DNA from: Glossina fuscipes
Lineage: Eukaryota > Arthropoda > Insecta > Diptera > Glossinidae
NCBI RefSeq assembly: GCF_014805625.2
Contig: NW_023998426.1
Coordinates: 682,176 to 746,175, forward strand
Reading direction: 5' to 3'
Length of the DNA stretch: 64,000 nucleotides
The notes beneath the pieces were generated by a model. The model saw nothing but the letters and a program-made list of their open reading frames with translations, searched no databases and was not told the DNA's origin. This document shows, piece after piece, positions 22,961-36,230 of this stretch; within the stretch, counting starts at the first letter, position 1, and each line of letters opens with the position of its first letter. The position numbers and the translations under genes were made by a program.

Positions 22961-24879
22961 CTTTTGTTTCAATTTGTATAACGCACATTTTCCTCCATAC
23001 AAGCATACGCATCTATTTAAAATTTCAAATCATTTGTATATTTGTGCATTTTTGCAAAAGTCAACAATATAAGCGAGTAACAGTCTGAATAGAATTTGCA
23101 ACTATTTGGATTTTACTTCAGATTGAAGAGTGTTTTCTTTTTATTCCCTTCGTGCCTTGAAGTGTTTCTCAAAAGGATTGTCAACATTTATTGTTTTATT
23201 GTTATTTAAATGAAATAAGTTTCTGTTGGAATGTTTTTTTCCTCTCCTTTTCCCGTTTCGTCTAAAATCAATTTGAAGTTGACAGTTTGTACATAAACAC
23301 CTGACTTTACTTTTTTTGCTTATTTTTTTTTTTGATTTTAAAATTTCGAAGCATTTATCTTTCTCGTTTTCTTGCACAATCATTTTTTTAAAATAATTTA
23401 ACGCAAACTTTTCCTTACAGATTGACTGCCAATAATCTGTGTGTGTGTAAATGTTTTTTCTTTCAACTTGATTTTTTTACTGAATCAGCAAATTTTTTTT
23501 TTGTTGCTTTTCACATAAATGCAAAAACTATCAGGATATTTTTTTTGTTTTTTTTTTTTCAAATTATATCCCCTAAGGACCGTAAGTGAAAAAAACAAAC
23601 AATAATAAATAGAGCTTAACAACCACATGCATGATGACGCCTGGTTACAATTGTTAAAATTGATTTTTGCCGGTTGAAAGCATTTTGATAGTCTGTCATA
23701 TTGAGGTTGAATACAATTTTTATATATACATTGTCCTAAAAAAAACAAAAAAAAAAACTTTGCTTTAGATTTCATTGCTGGACATTTGATGAATTTTTTA
23801 TTTTGATAATAGCCTCGCTGCGTTTGCATTGCACCGTTTGGCATTGATCGGCAGGCGTGCTGTTATTTAATTTTATCTGTAATCAGGATTTTTCGAAACA
23901 AAAGAAAACTAATTTTTTGCTTCTCTGTGTGTGTGTGTGCGTACGTAACGCTATTGAAATTTGCATTTAAAGCGTTTTTAAGCATACAAGTATGTCCTTT
24001 TTTGAGTGAGTCTTTGAGCGACCAATATCGAAGTATTTCATTGTCATCCAATTATAACGGAACAGAGTGGGATGAGTAGAGTTATGTGTGGATTCGTCAA
24101 CGATGAAATTTGTAGATAAAAAATGAAATGCACCCTACCACGGTCCAAAGCGATGCATTGCGACCCGTCCCTTTTTAAGGGGCAAAACCATGTGTGTATT
24201 GATTACGGATTTCTTGATTTCACCTTTGATATTCGGGTGCAATGTCACGAAAAACTGTCTTATGACTTTTGATACGCAATACGAAAAATGCAATTTTCTT
24301 GAATCTTTTTATGAATACAAAGTTTTTGCGAACGTTGGTTGAGATTGTAAGACAATATATGGTCTCTTTAGCAAAATATTTATTACTCCATCCGTATCTG
24401 GTGCCCTTTGATAGTTCCTCTTCAGCAAAGAAGAATAGAGAGAACAGAAACATCGTTCTTTTACTAAAGCATTTCTCGGTTCGTCCAACCTGCCCATGTT
24501 CGACTTTCCCGTTCCTCCGGACGGCCCATTCGTCCGTAGTTTCCATTCGTGTGATCTCGTTTCTTTGTCTTCCACTAATGTGAAATAATAGAAGGTCTTC
24601 ACAGGGAATTTGGACGCTACCGGATTGTCTGTACAATATTTCTATTTCCTCTTTTTTCTTAGTAAACAAAAAAGTAATTTTCTATAAAAAATACTCGCAA
24701 TGGTTACGAGTCTTGTATTTATTGTTACATATTGTTTTTAATAAACTAGCGCATGTAGCGTTCTTAAGATAACCTTTTTTTTTGTTATAAGACATCCTTT
24801 AGCGTATTCTTACAAGTAGAGATTTTCCGTCAATTAATTTATTTTTTTATAATTTTTATTCAGCATTTAAGCAGCTTAT
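22961..24879. other. A+T-rich DNA with T runs, no gene supported
   Basis: Homopolymers and short GT repeats (about 23925-23940) predominate. Between 24220 and 24670, frames are open on both strands at the same time (149 and 97 codons minus, 104 plus). They share no recognisable motif, and none is flanked by convincing splice signals. Confidence 0.4.
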
Positions 24880-25110
24880 CTTTTCAAAGATCCAGTTCAA
24901 TCTTTGGGATTTTTGAGATATTTTGATTTGAAATTTCGTACAGTGACCTGCTTTGGCTCAAGAACGAGAGCTGTTGAGTATAGTTCAGATCGGACCACTT
25001 TTTCAACCATTTCCCATACAACGCGTATACACATCAATAATTCTATTAAAGGACGTAGTGTAGGGCATTTAATGGTGGGCTGTACATTTAGAACAAAAGA
25101 TGCTTAAAAA
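24880..25110 (+). repeat. Partial INE-1/DINE-like repeat
   Basis: It keeps the middle and tail of the subtype seen at 22575: 'tttgagatattttgat', 'cagatcggaccactttttca', 'catttcccatacaac', 'tagtgtagggcatttaatgg' and 'tgggctgt'. The head and the 'gtctgtccg' block are missing. Confidence 0.65.
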
Positions 25111-26989
25111 CTTTTATAAAATCTGTTTAGGCAAATGGCTGGGAAAATCGTATGCCTTTCATTTTATTTCCGATCTAATTTAAAGCCATTATGCATAATG
25201 TTACCATACAAATAGGCTACGCCCTCATCCATGCAATTCGAGTAGTAGATATTCGAATATATTGTAAAGCTATAAATTTTCTTAGGTCATTCGACTGAAG
25301 CATTACAATGCCAAAAGGCAAATTTCGGGCGCAGTGTCCTAAGTTAATTCGAAAAAATTCTTTTTTAAACCAATAAATAGAAATATTTCGGTGGTGCTCC
25401 GTAAAAGCTGTTTTACGTATCATTTTTGAATATTCAAGAGTTTATTTACGACTATCAAAAATGTAGTGAAAACATATCACAATATTCTCTTTTAACACTA
25501 AGAAAACACAGTTCTATTTATCATATCATATTTACTGATACGACGAAAAACATGAAACCAGAGGTTTTATTAATGTATTATTTAGTTAACAATTTCGATA
25601 TTTTCGAATGTACACATGTGCACCTATATATATATTTATCCTACAATTCTTAATAAAGTGCTTTCGATATCATTTTATTCCTCTCCATCTCGCCCTTCCT
25701 TTCATTCGTTAATATTTTGTTTTAATAACTCATTCATTGTTTTGACAAAATTTGTTTATCTTAACAATTATATTTTCGTTGTTGTGCCACAGTTGCATGC
25801 AAAATAACAATATATATAATATGTCCGTATATATATATATATATATGCAAAATTTGTCTCCGTTTGTGTATATATATCGTTTGCTGTTATGTTTATTTAT
25901 GCATTAATTTGCACAAATTGTATTGACTAAAGTTTAACATGTACTCAAATTTTATAATTTAAGTAAGAAAAACAAACATTTTTAGTGAGACACATTATGT
26001 CTGCATTACGGCTCTGCTCTCATGCTACTAAACTTTAAAAGCTCTCATGCTATTAAATTTCAAAGTGAGAATATGGATGGGATATATTATGGAGGTGTAG
26101 ATGTGTGAATTTTTAAATTATCTTTCCTTTAATATTTAATTTGTTTTATTCGGGTTATTATTATTCCTCTTTTGTGTAAACTTAATGACTTTTAATGCTA
26201 CGGTTTAATGCTAATGAAAACCAACAATTCCAAGGTGACGTTTAATTTATATGTCTATCTATATACAATGTTTAATTGCTTTGTATGCAGATTTTTACCG
26301 TTTCTTTGACCACAAATCAAACACACAAATAAACGTACAGAATCATCTACACACATACACCTAAACAGACACGTACTTATATATTACATATATTAAATAT
26401 ATACATATATCACTAAATGTACGATAGACTGCAAGAGTCTGCGAACAATCATCTAATGTTGTAAAGTAGTGTCACTTGAAATCAACCAAAAAATGGAGCC
26501 CTGTTTTACGACATGGATGGGATATGGCGTCGTCTTGCTCAAAATAAACGGTAAAGTATTCATTTACTCTAACGGTGAAAGTAGCAAAATTTTTTTGAAA
26601 ACATAACAATTACGCACGAGCCTATCACTTGGTATGCTTGGAGAGTTTCTTCAACTATTTTTCTTGGACTTTTGCAAGCTTAGGATTAGCTTAGAAAATA
26701 TTAATCTTGTTCCGTGCACTGTCCTACCAGCGAATATGCAGTCAATGCATTTGCATTATGTGTGATATGTGATATACATGTGATAAGAATTTATTCACTT
26801 AGATTTCATTGGCACAAAACATCTGTATAGAAGAAAAGAGACTCAACAATTATGATTTAAAAATTCCATTCCAAATAAATTTAATAAAATTTTTTATGCG
26901 CACTTGTGTTAAGCGCGAATTTGTGCAACATCCAGAAGGACATGTAATATATTTATTGTACTGAATCACTTCCTAAATCAATGTAGTTT
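25111..26989. other. A+T-rich non-coding DNA with a TA microsatellite
   Basis: The TA run lies at 25828-25846. Around 25600-26420 the sequence is dominated by TA/CA-type low complexity. No gene or element end is recognisable. Confidence 0.5.
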
Positions 26990-27215
26990 GTGCGTCTGCC
27001 CCAGCTAGTTTTCTTGTCTTCAGCGTACAGGTCGCAATATTTGAGAAATTTTATGTTTTCACTTAAAACCGAGCGCTACTGAAAATAGTTCGAATCGGCC
27101 AACTTTTCGATCATTTCTCATGTAATTCCTTGTTTTGAAAAGTCATTACATAAATAACTTTTACGTCGTGTAGGGTATTTGGTGGTGGCCCTTTCACACA
27201 ATAGTGTTTTCTTTT
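26990..27215 (+). repeat. Partial INE-1/DINE-like repeat
   Basis: It shows 'gcgtacaggtcgcaatattt', 'ttcgaatcggccaacttttc', 'gatcatttctcatg', 'ttgaaaagtcatta' and 'gtcgtgtagggtatttgg', in the same order as the copy at 22575. Heavily diverged. Confidence 0.65.
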
Positions 27216-29798
27216 CAAGTTTTCAAGCTTGCGGATCGATTAAGTTTCCGTCCTTCCCAGAAAATGGTTTATCTGATGCTAAGGCGTAAGTAATTGAGCT
27301 CAGACGATCGAATTAAAAATTAAACGAAATAGTTAAGGATGAGAAGAAATGCTCCGTGTTTTATGATCTGAAATTAAATCGTTTTCGAATTTTACTTTTA
27401 GAATGAACGCATGAGCGCCTATCTTCCAACTAGCGTTCGTACTTTCTATTATTTTCTAGGTCAAAAATTGTGCCTCAAAGCGAAGATAAATGTTTCTATA
27501 TTTAGTGACAGATTTTAAAGCCTAATAAAAACGATTACAATTGTTCGCTTAACAAACATGTGCAATGAATAATAAAAAAGAAAAATGAAATCATTAAATA
27601 AACGACTGCATGATAACTATTTCACACGTCTGTATGTGTCACATGTAAATGTCATATAAGGCCCTTTTTAATAATTTAATGCAATAATCAAGGTAATGTC
27701 ATTAAAATATTTTCATTTTTTTTTTTTTGTAATCAAACCAATAAGACATTTATAAACTCTTTGAAGCAAAGTCACAATGTAAAATAGATATGTGAAAAAT
27801 ATTTTCTCATTAATTGCGATCAATCATTTTTATGTCAACATTCTTCATTATACAATTATTGAAAGGAATTTTTTTTTTTTTTTTGAATTCTAGAAATCTT
27901 GATTTAAATCTAAAATCAAAGTATAGGTTGTAAACAATCAACTCGATAAAAGAAACTTTGGAGGGAGTAAAGGGAGAAGTAAACTACTTTAAAAGGCACT
28001 AACCAGCAATACAGAGGTAGAGCACACTACGAATACAGGAATAGGCACAAATACTTCTCAATATGGACTCAGAATATTATAGTGATCAAGGATCGTGGAC
28101 CTTATGATTGCAGATCGATCAGAGCTCAGAGGTCTTACGATTGCCGACCAATATGAGAACTAAGAATATTAGGCTGTTAAGCGGTCATACGCCTTGTGGT
28201 TTGCAGACTAACAAATTGCTTATAACCTCGACTCACGTTAATGGATATTACATTGCATTGTAAACATTGTAACATTTCATGCTCAAAACAAAACAATTTG
28301 TCGGGGCAGAGGAAGCGAACAGCAGCTGCAGAAGCATTGATAGGCGTGAAAAACTGTATGGTTTTTCTATTTATTAAAACATGAAATGAAAAACTTAAAA
28401 TAAAGTGATTTATAAAAGGAAAAGAGATTGACATGGTAAACTGACAGGCTAGCGAAAGGGATGTCATATAAAAACGAATAAAATTTAATTAAAAACAAAA
28501 AAAGAAAAAGGAAAAACAAAATATGAGGGCAAATAAAACGAAAAATGAAACAAAAATTGATTGAACAAAAAAGAAGACAATTTCCCACAATTTGCTTAAT
28601 ACATACATGGCATACCAACTTTGTAAATAGGAAGAGCTTTATATACACAGAAAAACTTCATAAGTCCATTTTTTTATTTACTGAAAGTAAAGCATATTGT
28701 TTTAAATGAATTTAAAAATATTGCTGAACCTTGATCGGCTATGTCGGATGTAATATTTCTTCATTTTTACTATACAGAAATTAACTGAACAACAACAAAC
28801 AACGAGAAAATGAAAACAAAACTACATTTTTCTGGTAAGGCTTAGTTTGTCCGAAATAGATTTTCCTTGTGTTAAAAAATCAAAGAAAAAGCAAATGTCG
28901 AGCAAAATCATTAGTGACACATTCGCTGCACCCCACTCTGCGTTATAACAATTGTTTACCTACTTTCGTTACAAAGTAATACAACTTATATTTCTTATCA
29001 GGGTTGTCAAGGTTTAGGTTGCCGCTAATTATAGGGGTCGTAAAGCGTAAACCACAACAAGCTCCCGATTTAGTAAATGGCAATGTTTTCCTCAGCAAGT
29101 AGGTTTTAAACCGTCTTATCGGTTTTCGTTGTAAAACATACTTTTTATTAGAATGTACGTGGGAAGAGTGATAATCAAGTATAAAGCAATAAATTTACTT
29201 ACCAGGTGATATTTCCATTGTACAACACCATAAACTAGTATCTGTTGCCGTATAAAGGCTTGCTTTGCGTAACAACATTTATATTCTCTGGCTGGATTTT
29301 TTTTTTTTTTTCGAACTCCAGATGCTGAAAGATGTCATTTTTTCGATCATCTTCCATGTTGATCACTTCTACACAATTAGCGGGCGTAATGCAAAAGAAG
29401 TTGTATCGTATCTTCATCTTCGTATTTCACTTAAACAAAAATTCAATTTTATTCCTCAAATGCAGTCAATTGGAGGTAAAGAGAAAACTTGCTTAGTCTT
29501 TAAAATTTCATCAAGACAGAAGAGTTAGTATTTGGTGTTTGTGAGGCAAATCCCAGAATATGCAGCACATGTTTGTGTTCCATGTCATTCCGAACAAAAA
29601 GATACTATTTAGTGGATACAAAAACGCTTTCTCCTTTTCGGTCTTTCGTGAACCATGGCGGAGACTTTGATTTAAAAAACTTAATCCTATTCCCAGTGGG
29701 TGTTCTCTATATATATTAATAAGAATAAAATCGAATATCAACAAAGCAAAATATATGTAATAATCCATAAAATAATTTGAAGAAATCATTTAAACAAA
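27216..29798. other. A+T-rich non-coding DNA, no gene supported
   Basis: T and A runs are common (27717-27728, 27868-27884). Lysine- and phenylalanine-rich frames at 28177-28648 and 29265-29528 match nothing and reflect base composition. A small tandem array occupies 28061-28212. Confidence 0.45.
28061..28212. repeat. Degenerate short tandem array
   Basis: A unit of about 62 bp at 28061-28122 ('atatggactcagaatatt' ... 'ccttatgattgcagat') recurs at 28151-28212 ('atatgagaactaagaatatt' ... 'ccttgtggtttgcagac'). A partial unit lies between them ('ggtcttacgattgccgacc'). The units are well diverged. Possibly the internal repeats of an old element. Confidence 0.55.
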
Positions 29799-30715
29799 AC
29801 AAGTAAGAAAATTATATTCGATTGCGATTGAATCTCTTACACCCATCACCGTTATCCTATAAGAGATTGAAGAAAAGGAAAAATATGTATTGGCATATTC
29901 CACAATATTGTGCGGACATCGCTGATTTTTTCTATTTTTTTAGAAATAATTTTGTGGCAATTTGGAAGACGTACGTGCGTGGTGTGCTTTGTGGGTAAAA
30001 GGAAAAATGCAGACAGGAAAAGTTTTTACTGTTTTTGTTGCGTTCTTGTGGGCGTTGTAGGCGTGGTCTTTGGAAACTTTCGCTCATTTTCAAATTCCAC
30101 GGTTTACCACGGCTTTCTCACGGTTGCTCAGAGGGAAAATGGAGAGATGAGCAGACCGATATGCTTAAGTGCATTTCGATTGCTTCTCTGCATTATAAAT
30201 ATATTGAAAAGATAAAATTAAATTTTGATGTACTATAATATTGGGTAGGGATGCTTAACTTTTACCAGTGCATCGTCCACAGAGTACACGTCCAAATTTT
30301 TGTGTATCCATCAGCTGTTGTTTGCGAGTAAAAATCAAAAAAAAAAAAAAAAAACATATTTTTTGTGTCTTTTGAGATATTCTCAGTTTATGTGATACCC
30401 TAGGTGTCTGTCTCTATCGATTTAATCCATTGTCAATATCAACCTGCGTGCAATAACTTCCAATGCCGACAGCTTTGTCTTTGCAATGAATTCTCTTCAG
30501 ATTACACAGACGGACAGGTGCACAGGCAGACGTTACTCAAACGGACAGACGGACAGATAGTCTTAATTCGATTCAGGATTCGACACTGATCAAGAATATA
30601 CATATATATATACTTTGTAAGGTTCCTAAAACCTATTTCTGAGCGTTGCAAACGTTCTGACAAAATGATTATACCTCGACATTGTTCGGCGATGGGTATA
30701 AAAGTAAATAAAGAG
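29799..30715 (-). repeat. INE-1/DINE-like repeat inside the left arm
   Basis: On the minus strand the order is 'tatacccatcgccgaacaat', 'aggtataatcattttgtcag', 'gtttgcaacgctcag', 'tatatatatgtatattcttg', 'atcagt', then a 'gtccgtctgtccgtttgag' block, and an end with 'gataacggtgatgggt' and 'cgaatataattttcttac'. The sequence at 35370-36230 is a second copy of the same unit in the same orientation, and 50995-51896 is the inverted one. Confidence 0.75.
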
Positions 30716-31589
30716 AAAGCAAGATACACTAATAAACTAAGTTGGGATTTGCGAAAATGTTGTTTAAATGTTTTTTGTAAATAGAAACAAAATTCGGTAC
30801 AGTTCTCTTAGGATTATTATGTCATTACATGTCGTTTGTTTTGCTTTTATCACTCTGCCTCTAATATAAGTAATATAGAATGTCTTCAACAATATTGCAT
30901 TGGGAAGAGTGCCACATCTTCCCATTTGATTATCGAGCCAATCTCGTAAGAAGTTACGATAAAGATTAATATAACACAAATTATATAAAGAAAATCCCTT
31001 AAACCCCTCTACACTTACTATCTTATTATACCATTTCAGTCAATGCAATTCTTTATTTTTTTCCGGAATGAAGTAACAAAAAATTATAAGTTTTCTCCAT
31101 GTTAAAGCATACTTTTCTTTAGAGGCCTTATATAGGAGGTGGACACTAGCTGCTATGATTTAAACGTAAACAGATCAACTTTCTTATTAAAGAGCTCATT
31201 ATGCTTTCTCTCCTTCTCCAAATGCAATAAATAGTTGAACGTGATTTCAATTTTGTAACAAATTGCTATTATCGACCGATTTTCATCATTAAAATATTAA
31301 AAAGGAGAGTTCTTTGCCATAGAAAGGGTTACTCTTCGTAGGAATGGTTATGAATAGGATGTAGATTAAAAGGACCTAATAAAAATTTCTCACATTTTGT
31401 TTTTAATGTCAAAATTTTCTGACAAAATTCTGATAATTAATGAAATTTTTTTTCGTAGGAAAAGTGTTTGCAAATGGGGCTTCAAATGGGGTGACGTGAT
31501 TGTAAAAATGATGATTCGATGCAATCAATTTGCAGTAGTATGCGTCGTTGGGCCAAATTACATTACTCTACAAAACAACCTATGATATG

Positions 31590-31760
31590 TGTGATGGCAG
31601 ACAGATAGACGCACGAATAAGCTTAAATTGATGCAGAGGATGATTCTAAATCAATCGATATAGAAGCTGGATAAAGTTCTGGGTATTACGAATAATACAC
31701 GCACACGAAACTTACCATACTCTCTACTATAATTTATGTTGGGTATAAAATCTCCTGAAT
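31590..31760 (-). repeat. Third INE-like module inside the left arm
   Basis: It has the plus-strand order 'gacagatagacgcacgaat', 'aatcgatatagaag', 'taccatactctctactataa' and 'gttgggtataaaa', a diverged version of the INE-like layout. It is matched on the right arm at about 49885-50045. Confidence 0.5.
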
Positions 31761-32200
31761 ATATTAAGTTTATCAGTCCTATATGCTTAGTGAACGGTTA
31801 ATATAATGAACTTACTCAACTCGTTTGAAAGAATGCGAAAAGTTTACGCTTTGAGTACAAATTATTCTCTGACTTTTTTTTTGAGAGTAAGTGTATTTTT
31901 TTGTACGAAATTTTTAATAACAAATAGCTTACGAAGTAGAAAATTAAAATTTTTTCAATAAAAAAAATAATAAAGTGACAAGAAAAATGTAAGATAAAGA
32001 GTAACAAGAGGAAACTAAGACTACCATTTGTGCTATGTTTACTTCACCGTCGGGATAAACTGATATCTTTGCTAAGAGTAATGGAAATAAAAATTTGATG
32101 TCAGAACCTGTTTCTTGCAATAAGGAAGCAAAGGGTGAATTTATACATGAAAGATGAATTTTTTTTTATTAAATTATTTTCCTTTTCCTCTTCTTCTCCG

Positions 32201-34848
32201 AACAGTCGAGTCGAGGAATTTTATTTTTATTTTACCTCTTCCGTCCTACGAAAATCGCTTAAAAGTTAACTGATTTATCGACACTTGAGAACAGAAAGTA
32301 CATGTTAAGAGTGTCCCTTGTGTTTAAGTTGAGAAAGGCAGATATTAGTTCCAAATTGTTAGTCACTCACGTAGCCTTGAAATTTCCAGCCCACTTTTCT
32401 AAGCAAAAGGCCGCAAAAAAAGGATGGGATTTTTTCATTGCTGCACGCAGTTTGCAAACATTTGACCGACTTTTATACGCAAATTTCATTTTCCGATGCC
32501 TTAATTTCCTTTGAGAACAAATTTCCAAACATGAAATGAATTATTGTTTACCACTTGTGTGCAATCATGTGCGTGTCTAATCGTGTACGGTTATACGCTT
32601 ATAATTACTTATATTAACTATCGATTTAAGTTTGTGGAAGACTAAGTGTCTTTGACAGATTGTTGCTACAATTGCTACAATTGTACTTTAGAAAGTCACA
32701 TTTACTTCTAAGCACATTCACACATTTCTTTGTAGCTTAGATAGAGTGTTACTTTTATTTCTCTTTCGAATTTTTCTTTTTATATATATGACCAGCCACT
32801 CGACAATGTACCCTACATGTGCGGGAGCGGTGCGTATTTCGATGATGCTTTTGTATTTGCACATATTGCTTTGTATTTTATAGATGTATGTGTACTTTGT
32901 TGTATAGATTAGCCAAATATAGTAAAGAAATATAAGAAAGAGGGAGAGGAGACGAAAAATTGTTGCATTCAGTCTCAACTTTCGGCAACCCTTTTATATT
33001 ATCTTTCAAAGATTTTTGCACAACATTCTTAAATATAAGAAATTTTTTTCATATAACTATTTTCGCTTTTTAGGTACAGAGGTTGCGTAGATAATCAAAT
33101 CCCTTAGCAATAGCATTCGTACTTGGTCCGAAACACTAGACTTAGGGAAACCCGTCGATTTGGCTGATAAATATTATGTCACAAAAATGGCAGAGATATT
33201 TTTTGGTCGATTAAGGATACGAAGTAAAAAAATGGTCATGATCTGTTTATAGACACGTCCACAATGCGCATGAAACTAAAACAAGCTCGGGGAACATTGA
33301 CAAATTTTTCATAATTTCGTTCCCAGGAAGATTTTCTCACAAACCTGTGACACAAGATGTTTGTTAAGGTCAATTTCATGGTCAGTCAACGATTCAGTTC
33401 AGTCGGTTTACTAATACATTCATAAATTACAATAAAATCCGGCCCAACATGCGCTAGAAGAAACGGAAAATATTTGGAAAATAAGTTGAAATTAAAATTT
33501 TGTCTTTAATCGTGAACGTGCAGATGGTGTCGGCGAATGCTTGGGTAGCTGTTTTCCAGAAATACATTCTTTGGATCAAAATTTATAAGCAAAGATATAA
33601 GAAAATGATGTGTTTGTGAAGGTCGTCTTCGTTTCTTCTGCATTGTGGGCGTATCTGTGAACAAACCGCGTCCATTTTAAAACCCGGTATTCTTAATTGA
33701 CTAAGGAACGTTTTTACGAACTCTCAGCTACCTTCCTTCATTTTTGCGACTGTGAAGATGCGCAGAATATTCCCCTCTAATGCACCAGTTTTTGTAGAAA
33801 TAGAATACAAAACATCACATTTATATTCCACAACGAAAGTGGGCGTGTCTCAGCAAAGGAGTGTAGGCATATATATTTGCTGCATTATATCGTTAAAAAC
33901 CATCATATAAAACAACTCAAGGATATCGATTCCTAAATTTTCGATGCTAAATATTTAAAATCAAGAACCCATCAAGTTGACGGGTGTCGTAATCTAGTGC
34001 TAAAATATTTCAAAAATTCCGATTATTAACTTTAATGCAAGATTAGCTGGATAGACCAACAGCGGGCATGCATGCAAAAATCGAAATCATAAAGTGATTG
34101 TGAAATTGTCGGCATAATAAATTCTATCATTCTATCGCATGATGCGGGGTAAACGCATGCAATATTTTAATATACACTCGCCATAAGTGATGCATGATAT
34201 AAAGACCAGACTCAAGTGTGTGTGTGTACTTGAATTTACTTAAAATTGATTGAGAACATTTTACGGATTTTGATTTGAATTGCATTCATTCAATTCATTA
34301 CATAGATATTGCAATAAACTAATTTTGGTTTTTTTTTTTTTTTTCTTTATAAACAAAAAACAAATTTTTTAAATTTAGATCAGTTTTTTTTGAAACTATT
34401 TCTGTTGCGTGTTAAAGGAATTTAACACTCGCTTCAACTACCATGGACTAAATTGTAATAAAAATAACAAGGAAGACAGATTGATTTAAAAAAAAACCGA
34501 ATAAGAACATTTTAGCCAGGCAAGGCGAACCATTATGTACCCTACACCAATCCGCCTAGTTCAGTTATTCATTGGTTTCGGTAATTACACATTATTTTCA
34601 TGGAAAGGCATACTTTTAATGAAAATCCGCCTATTCAAAGATATCCACAACATCACATGACTTGATGCAAACTTTTGCAAACCTAATTTACTTCCCATCT
34701 AGTTTGATAATAAAATTTGACCCTACAGAATTTCTATAAATTTATATGCTTGCATGTGTAAGTGAAGACTTAGCTCACCCAAAACAAAAAAAAAAAAAAA
34801 TTTTTTATACATTATAACAGTTTAATAACAGAAGTTAATTATAGATTT
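32201..34848. other. Non-coding DNA, probably old repeat in its middle
   Basis: Between about 33100 and 33990, phrases such as 'gtcgatttggctgataaat' and 'gaaagtgggcgtgtctcag' recall the bodies of fly INE-like repeats, but no full layout is recoverable. No coding frame is convincing. T and A runs lie at 34329-34344 and 34785-34806. Confidence 0.4.
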
Positions 34849-35239
34849 TGAGGGCATAACTTGCCCGGTCTCTGGGGCTGGTGTAGCTCAGCGACACAGG
34901 AATTTAGTCACAAGAAATTTATTTTGTTAGTTATAGAATTCATCACTTTATTTCTTATTGTTACACGTTATTTCAAAATTTATAAGTCAACCCGTATTTA
35001 TAGTGAGCAAGACGTCTCCCTCAGAAGCCTATGCGCGTTTCTCTTCAACTCACTTACTAACTTTAATTTCCTAATTAATCTACCTTAGTCTACTCTTATC
35101 CTTCTCTTAGTCCTACTATTATTCTAATCAATCTCTAACTTATTCTCTAACTTATTTTCTACCTTACGCTTGCACTCTCCCTCCACCAGAGACGGAGAAA
35201 CTGTGAGGTTAACACAAGGGCCGACTTTGGCTCCTCACA
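34849..35239 (-). mobile_element. Probable solo LTR, copy 2 of the TGTGAGG family
   Basis: On the minus strand it starts TGTGAGGAGCCAAAGTCGGC, with CCTCACA closing the first 38 bp. TATAAATACGG lies at plus-strand 34993-35003, and AATAAAGTG follows about 45 nt downstream as a possible poly(A) signal. The far end reads GGGCATAACTT on the plus strand near 34853; its exact limit is uncertain and no target duplication is clear. Sequence shared with the copy at 14804 covers the TGTGAGG end and the diverged 'ctaacttattct' stretch upstream of it on the plus strand. Confidence 0.55.
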
Positions 35240-35369
35240 ATATATATAAGTGAATTTAAATAAAAAAAGAACTAATGTTAGATTTAGCTAAGTGATAAAA
35301 TTAAATTAAGTAAATTATTTAGTAAATTCTGATAGATATTTAAAAAAAAAAAACAAGTGAAAAAATTAA

Positions 35370-36230
35370 ATTCAGACCGAATCTGTCATATCCGTCACTA
35401 TTTACTCCAAAAAGGGACACGAAAAGTAAAAGAACAAAAATCTTATGCTCTATAAGTGGGCGCAGCTGATTTTTCTCTATTTTCAAAATAATAGCCTCGG
35501 CGCTTAGGCGTGTAGGCGTTGTAGACGTGCCCTTTGAAAAGTTCAGACGAATTTCAAATTCCTTTGCAAATTTGTAGACAATATCTTCACTTTCGCTAAC
35601 GGAAGATTGTTTATCACAAATACTATACAGTTGCGACAAGAGACATATGGCCAGACGAATAGACGGACATGTTTAGGTGCAATCCAAATTGGAAATTGGC
35701 CAACAATTTATATACTTTACGGGGTTTTTGAAACTTATTTCCGCTCCTTATAAAGGTATTGAAAAAAATGAATGTTTGACACACTATAATATTGGATAGG
35801 CTTGATCAATTTTTTCCAGTTTTGTACACAAATGCTACGGTATCGCCCATAGAATTTTTGTTCATTTATTTGCTATAGTTTATAAGTAATGAGGAAAAAT
35901 CAATTTTTTGAAAAACAAAGGTGTTCTCATTTTATTTGTTGTTGTGACCGTATCCTTCGACCGATTTGGCCCATTTTCAACATCAATCTGCGTGCAAGAA
36001 CTTTCAATCTTTCTGCCAAATTTGAAGTCGTTAGCGTAATTTTTGCGGCCAGGAGAATGTTTACAACAGACATTACACAGCGGACAGGCGGACATGCTTA
36101 AACCAATTTAGAATTTGATGCTGATCAAAAATATATATACTTTATGGGGTCCCCGATGCTCCTTTCTGGGCGTTGCAAAATTTTTGACAAAATGAATATA
36201 CCCCTTATCCTTCGGTGACGGATAAAAAAA
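35370..36230 (-). repeat. INE-1/DINE-like repeat, full-length-looking copy
   Basis: Read on the plus strand it runs 'ttgtagacgtgccctttg', 'actataatattggatagg', 'atcaatctgcgtgcaagaac', 'acattacacagcggacagg', 'gatcaaaaatatatatac', 'tttatggggtcc', 'tgggcgttgcaaaa' and 'tgaatatacccc'. These correspond in order to 30050-30700. It covers only the INE-like part of the inverted-repeat arm, which shows that this unit also exists on its own. Confidence 0.75.

Larger units (their letters stand above)
29799..32200 (+). repeat. Left arm of a large inverted repeat, about 2.4 kb
   Basis: This arm is the reverse complement of 49405-51896. Matching landmarks run along the full length: 'aagaaaattatattcg' at the outer edge, the INE-like unit at 30500-30715, 'gggaagatgtggcac' (as its complement near 30905), a 62-codon frame at 31397-31585 whose partner on the other arm differs at only three residues, and 'aaatagcttacgaagtagaa' near 31922. 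The match is closest between about 30510 and 31800 and weaker towards both edges. Relative to the other arm it lacks about 80 bp near 31215. Three INE-like modules are embedded. It may be one long composite element inserted twice, or a local inverted duplication. Confidence 0.85.

Noticed and set aside
24220..24669. 149-codon minus-strand frame with an overlapping 104-codon plus-strand frame
   Set aside because: No domain, no splice context and no ordinary start environment. Simultaneous openness on both strands argues for chance or for an old repeat.
30404..30589. Open frames across the 'acagacggacag' blocks
   Set aside because: They are translations of INE-like repeat sequence, and similar frames occur at every copy.
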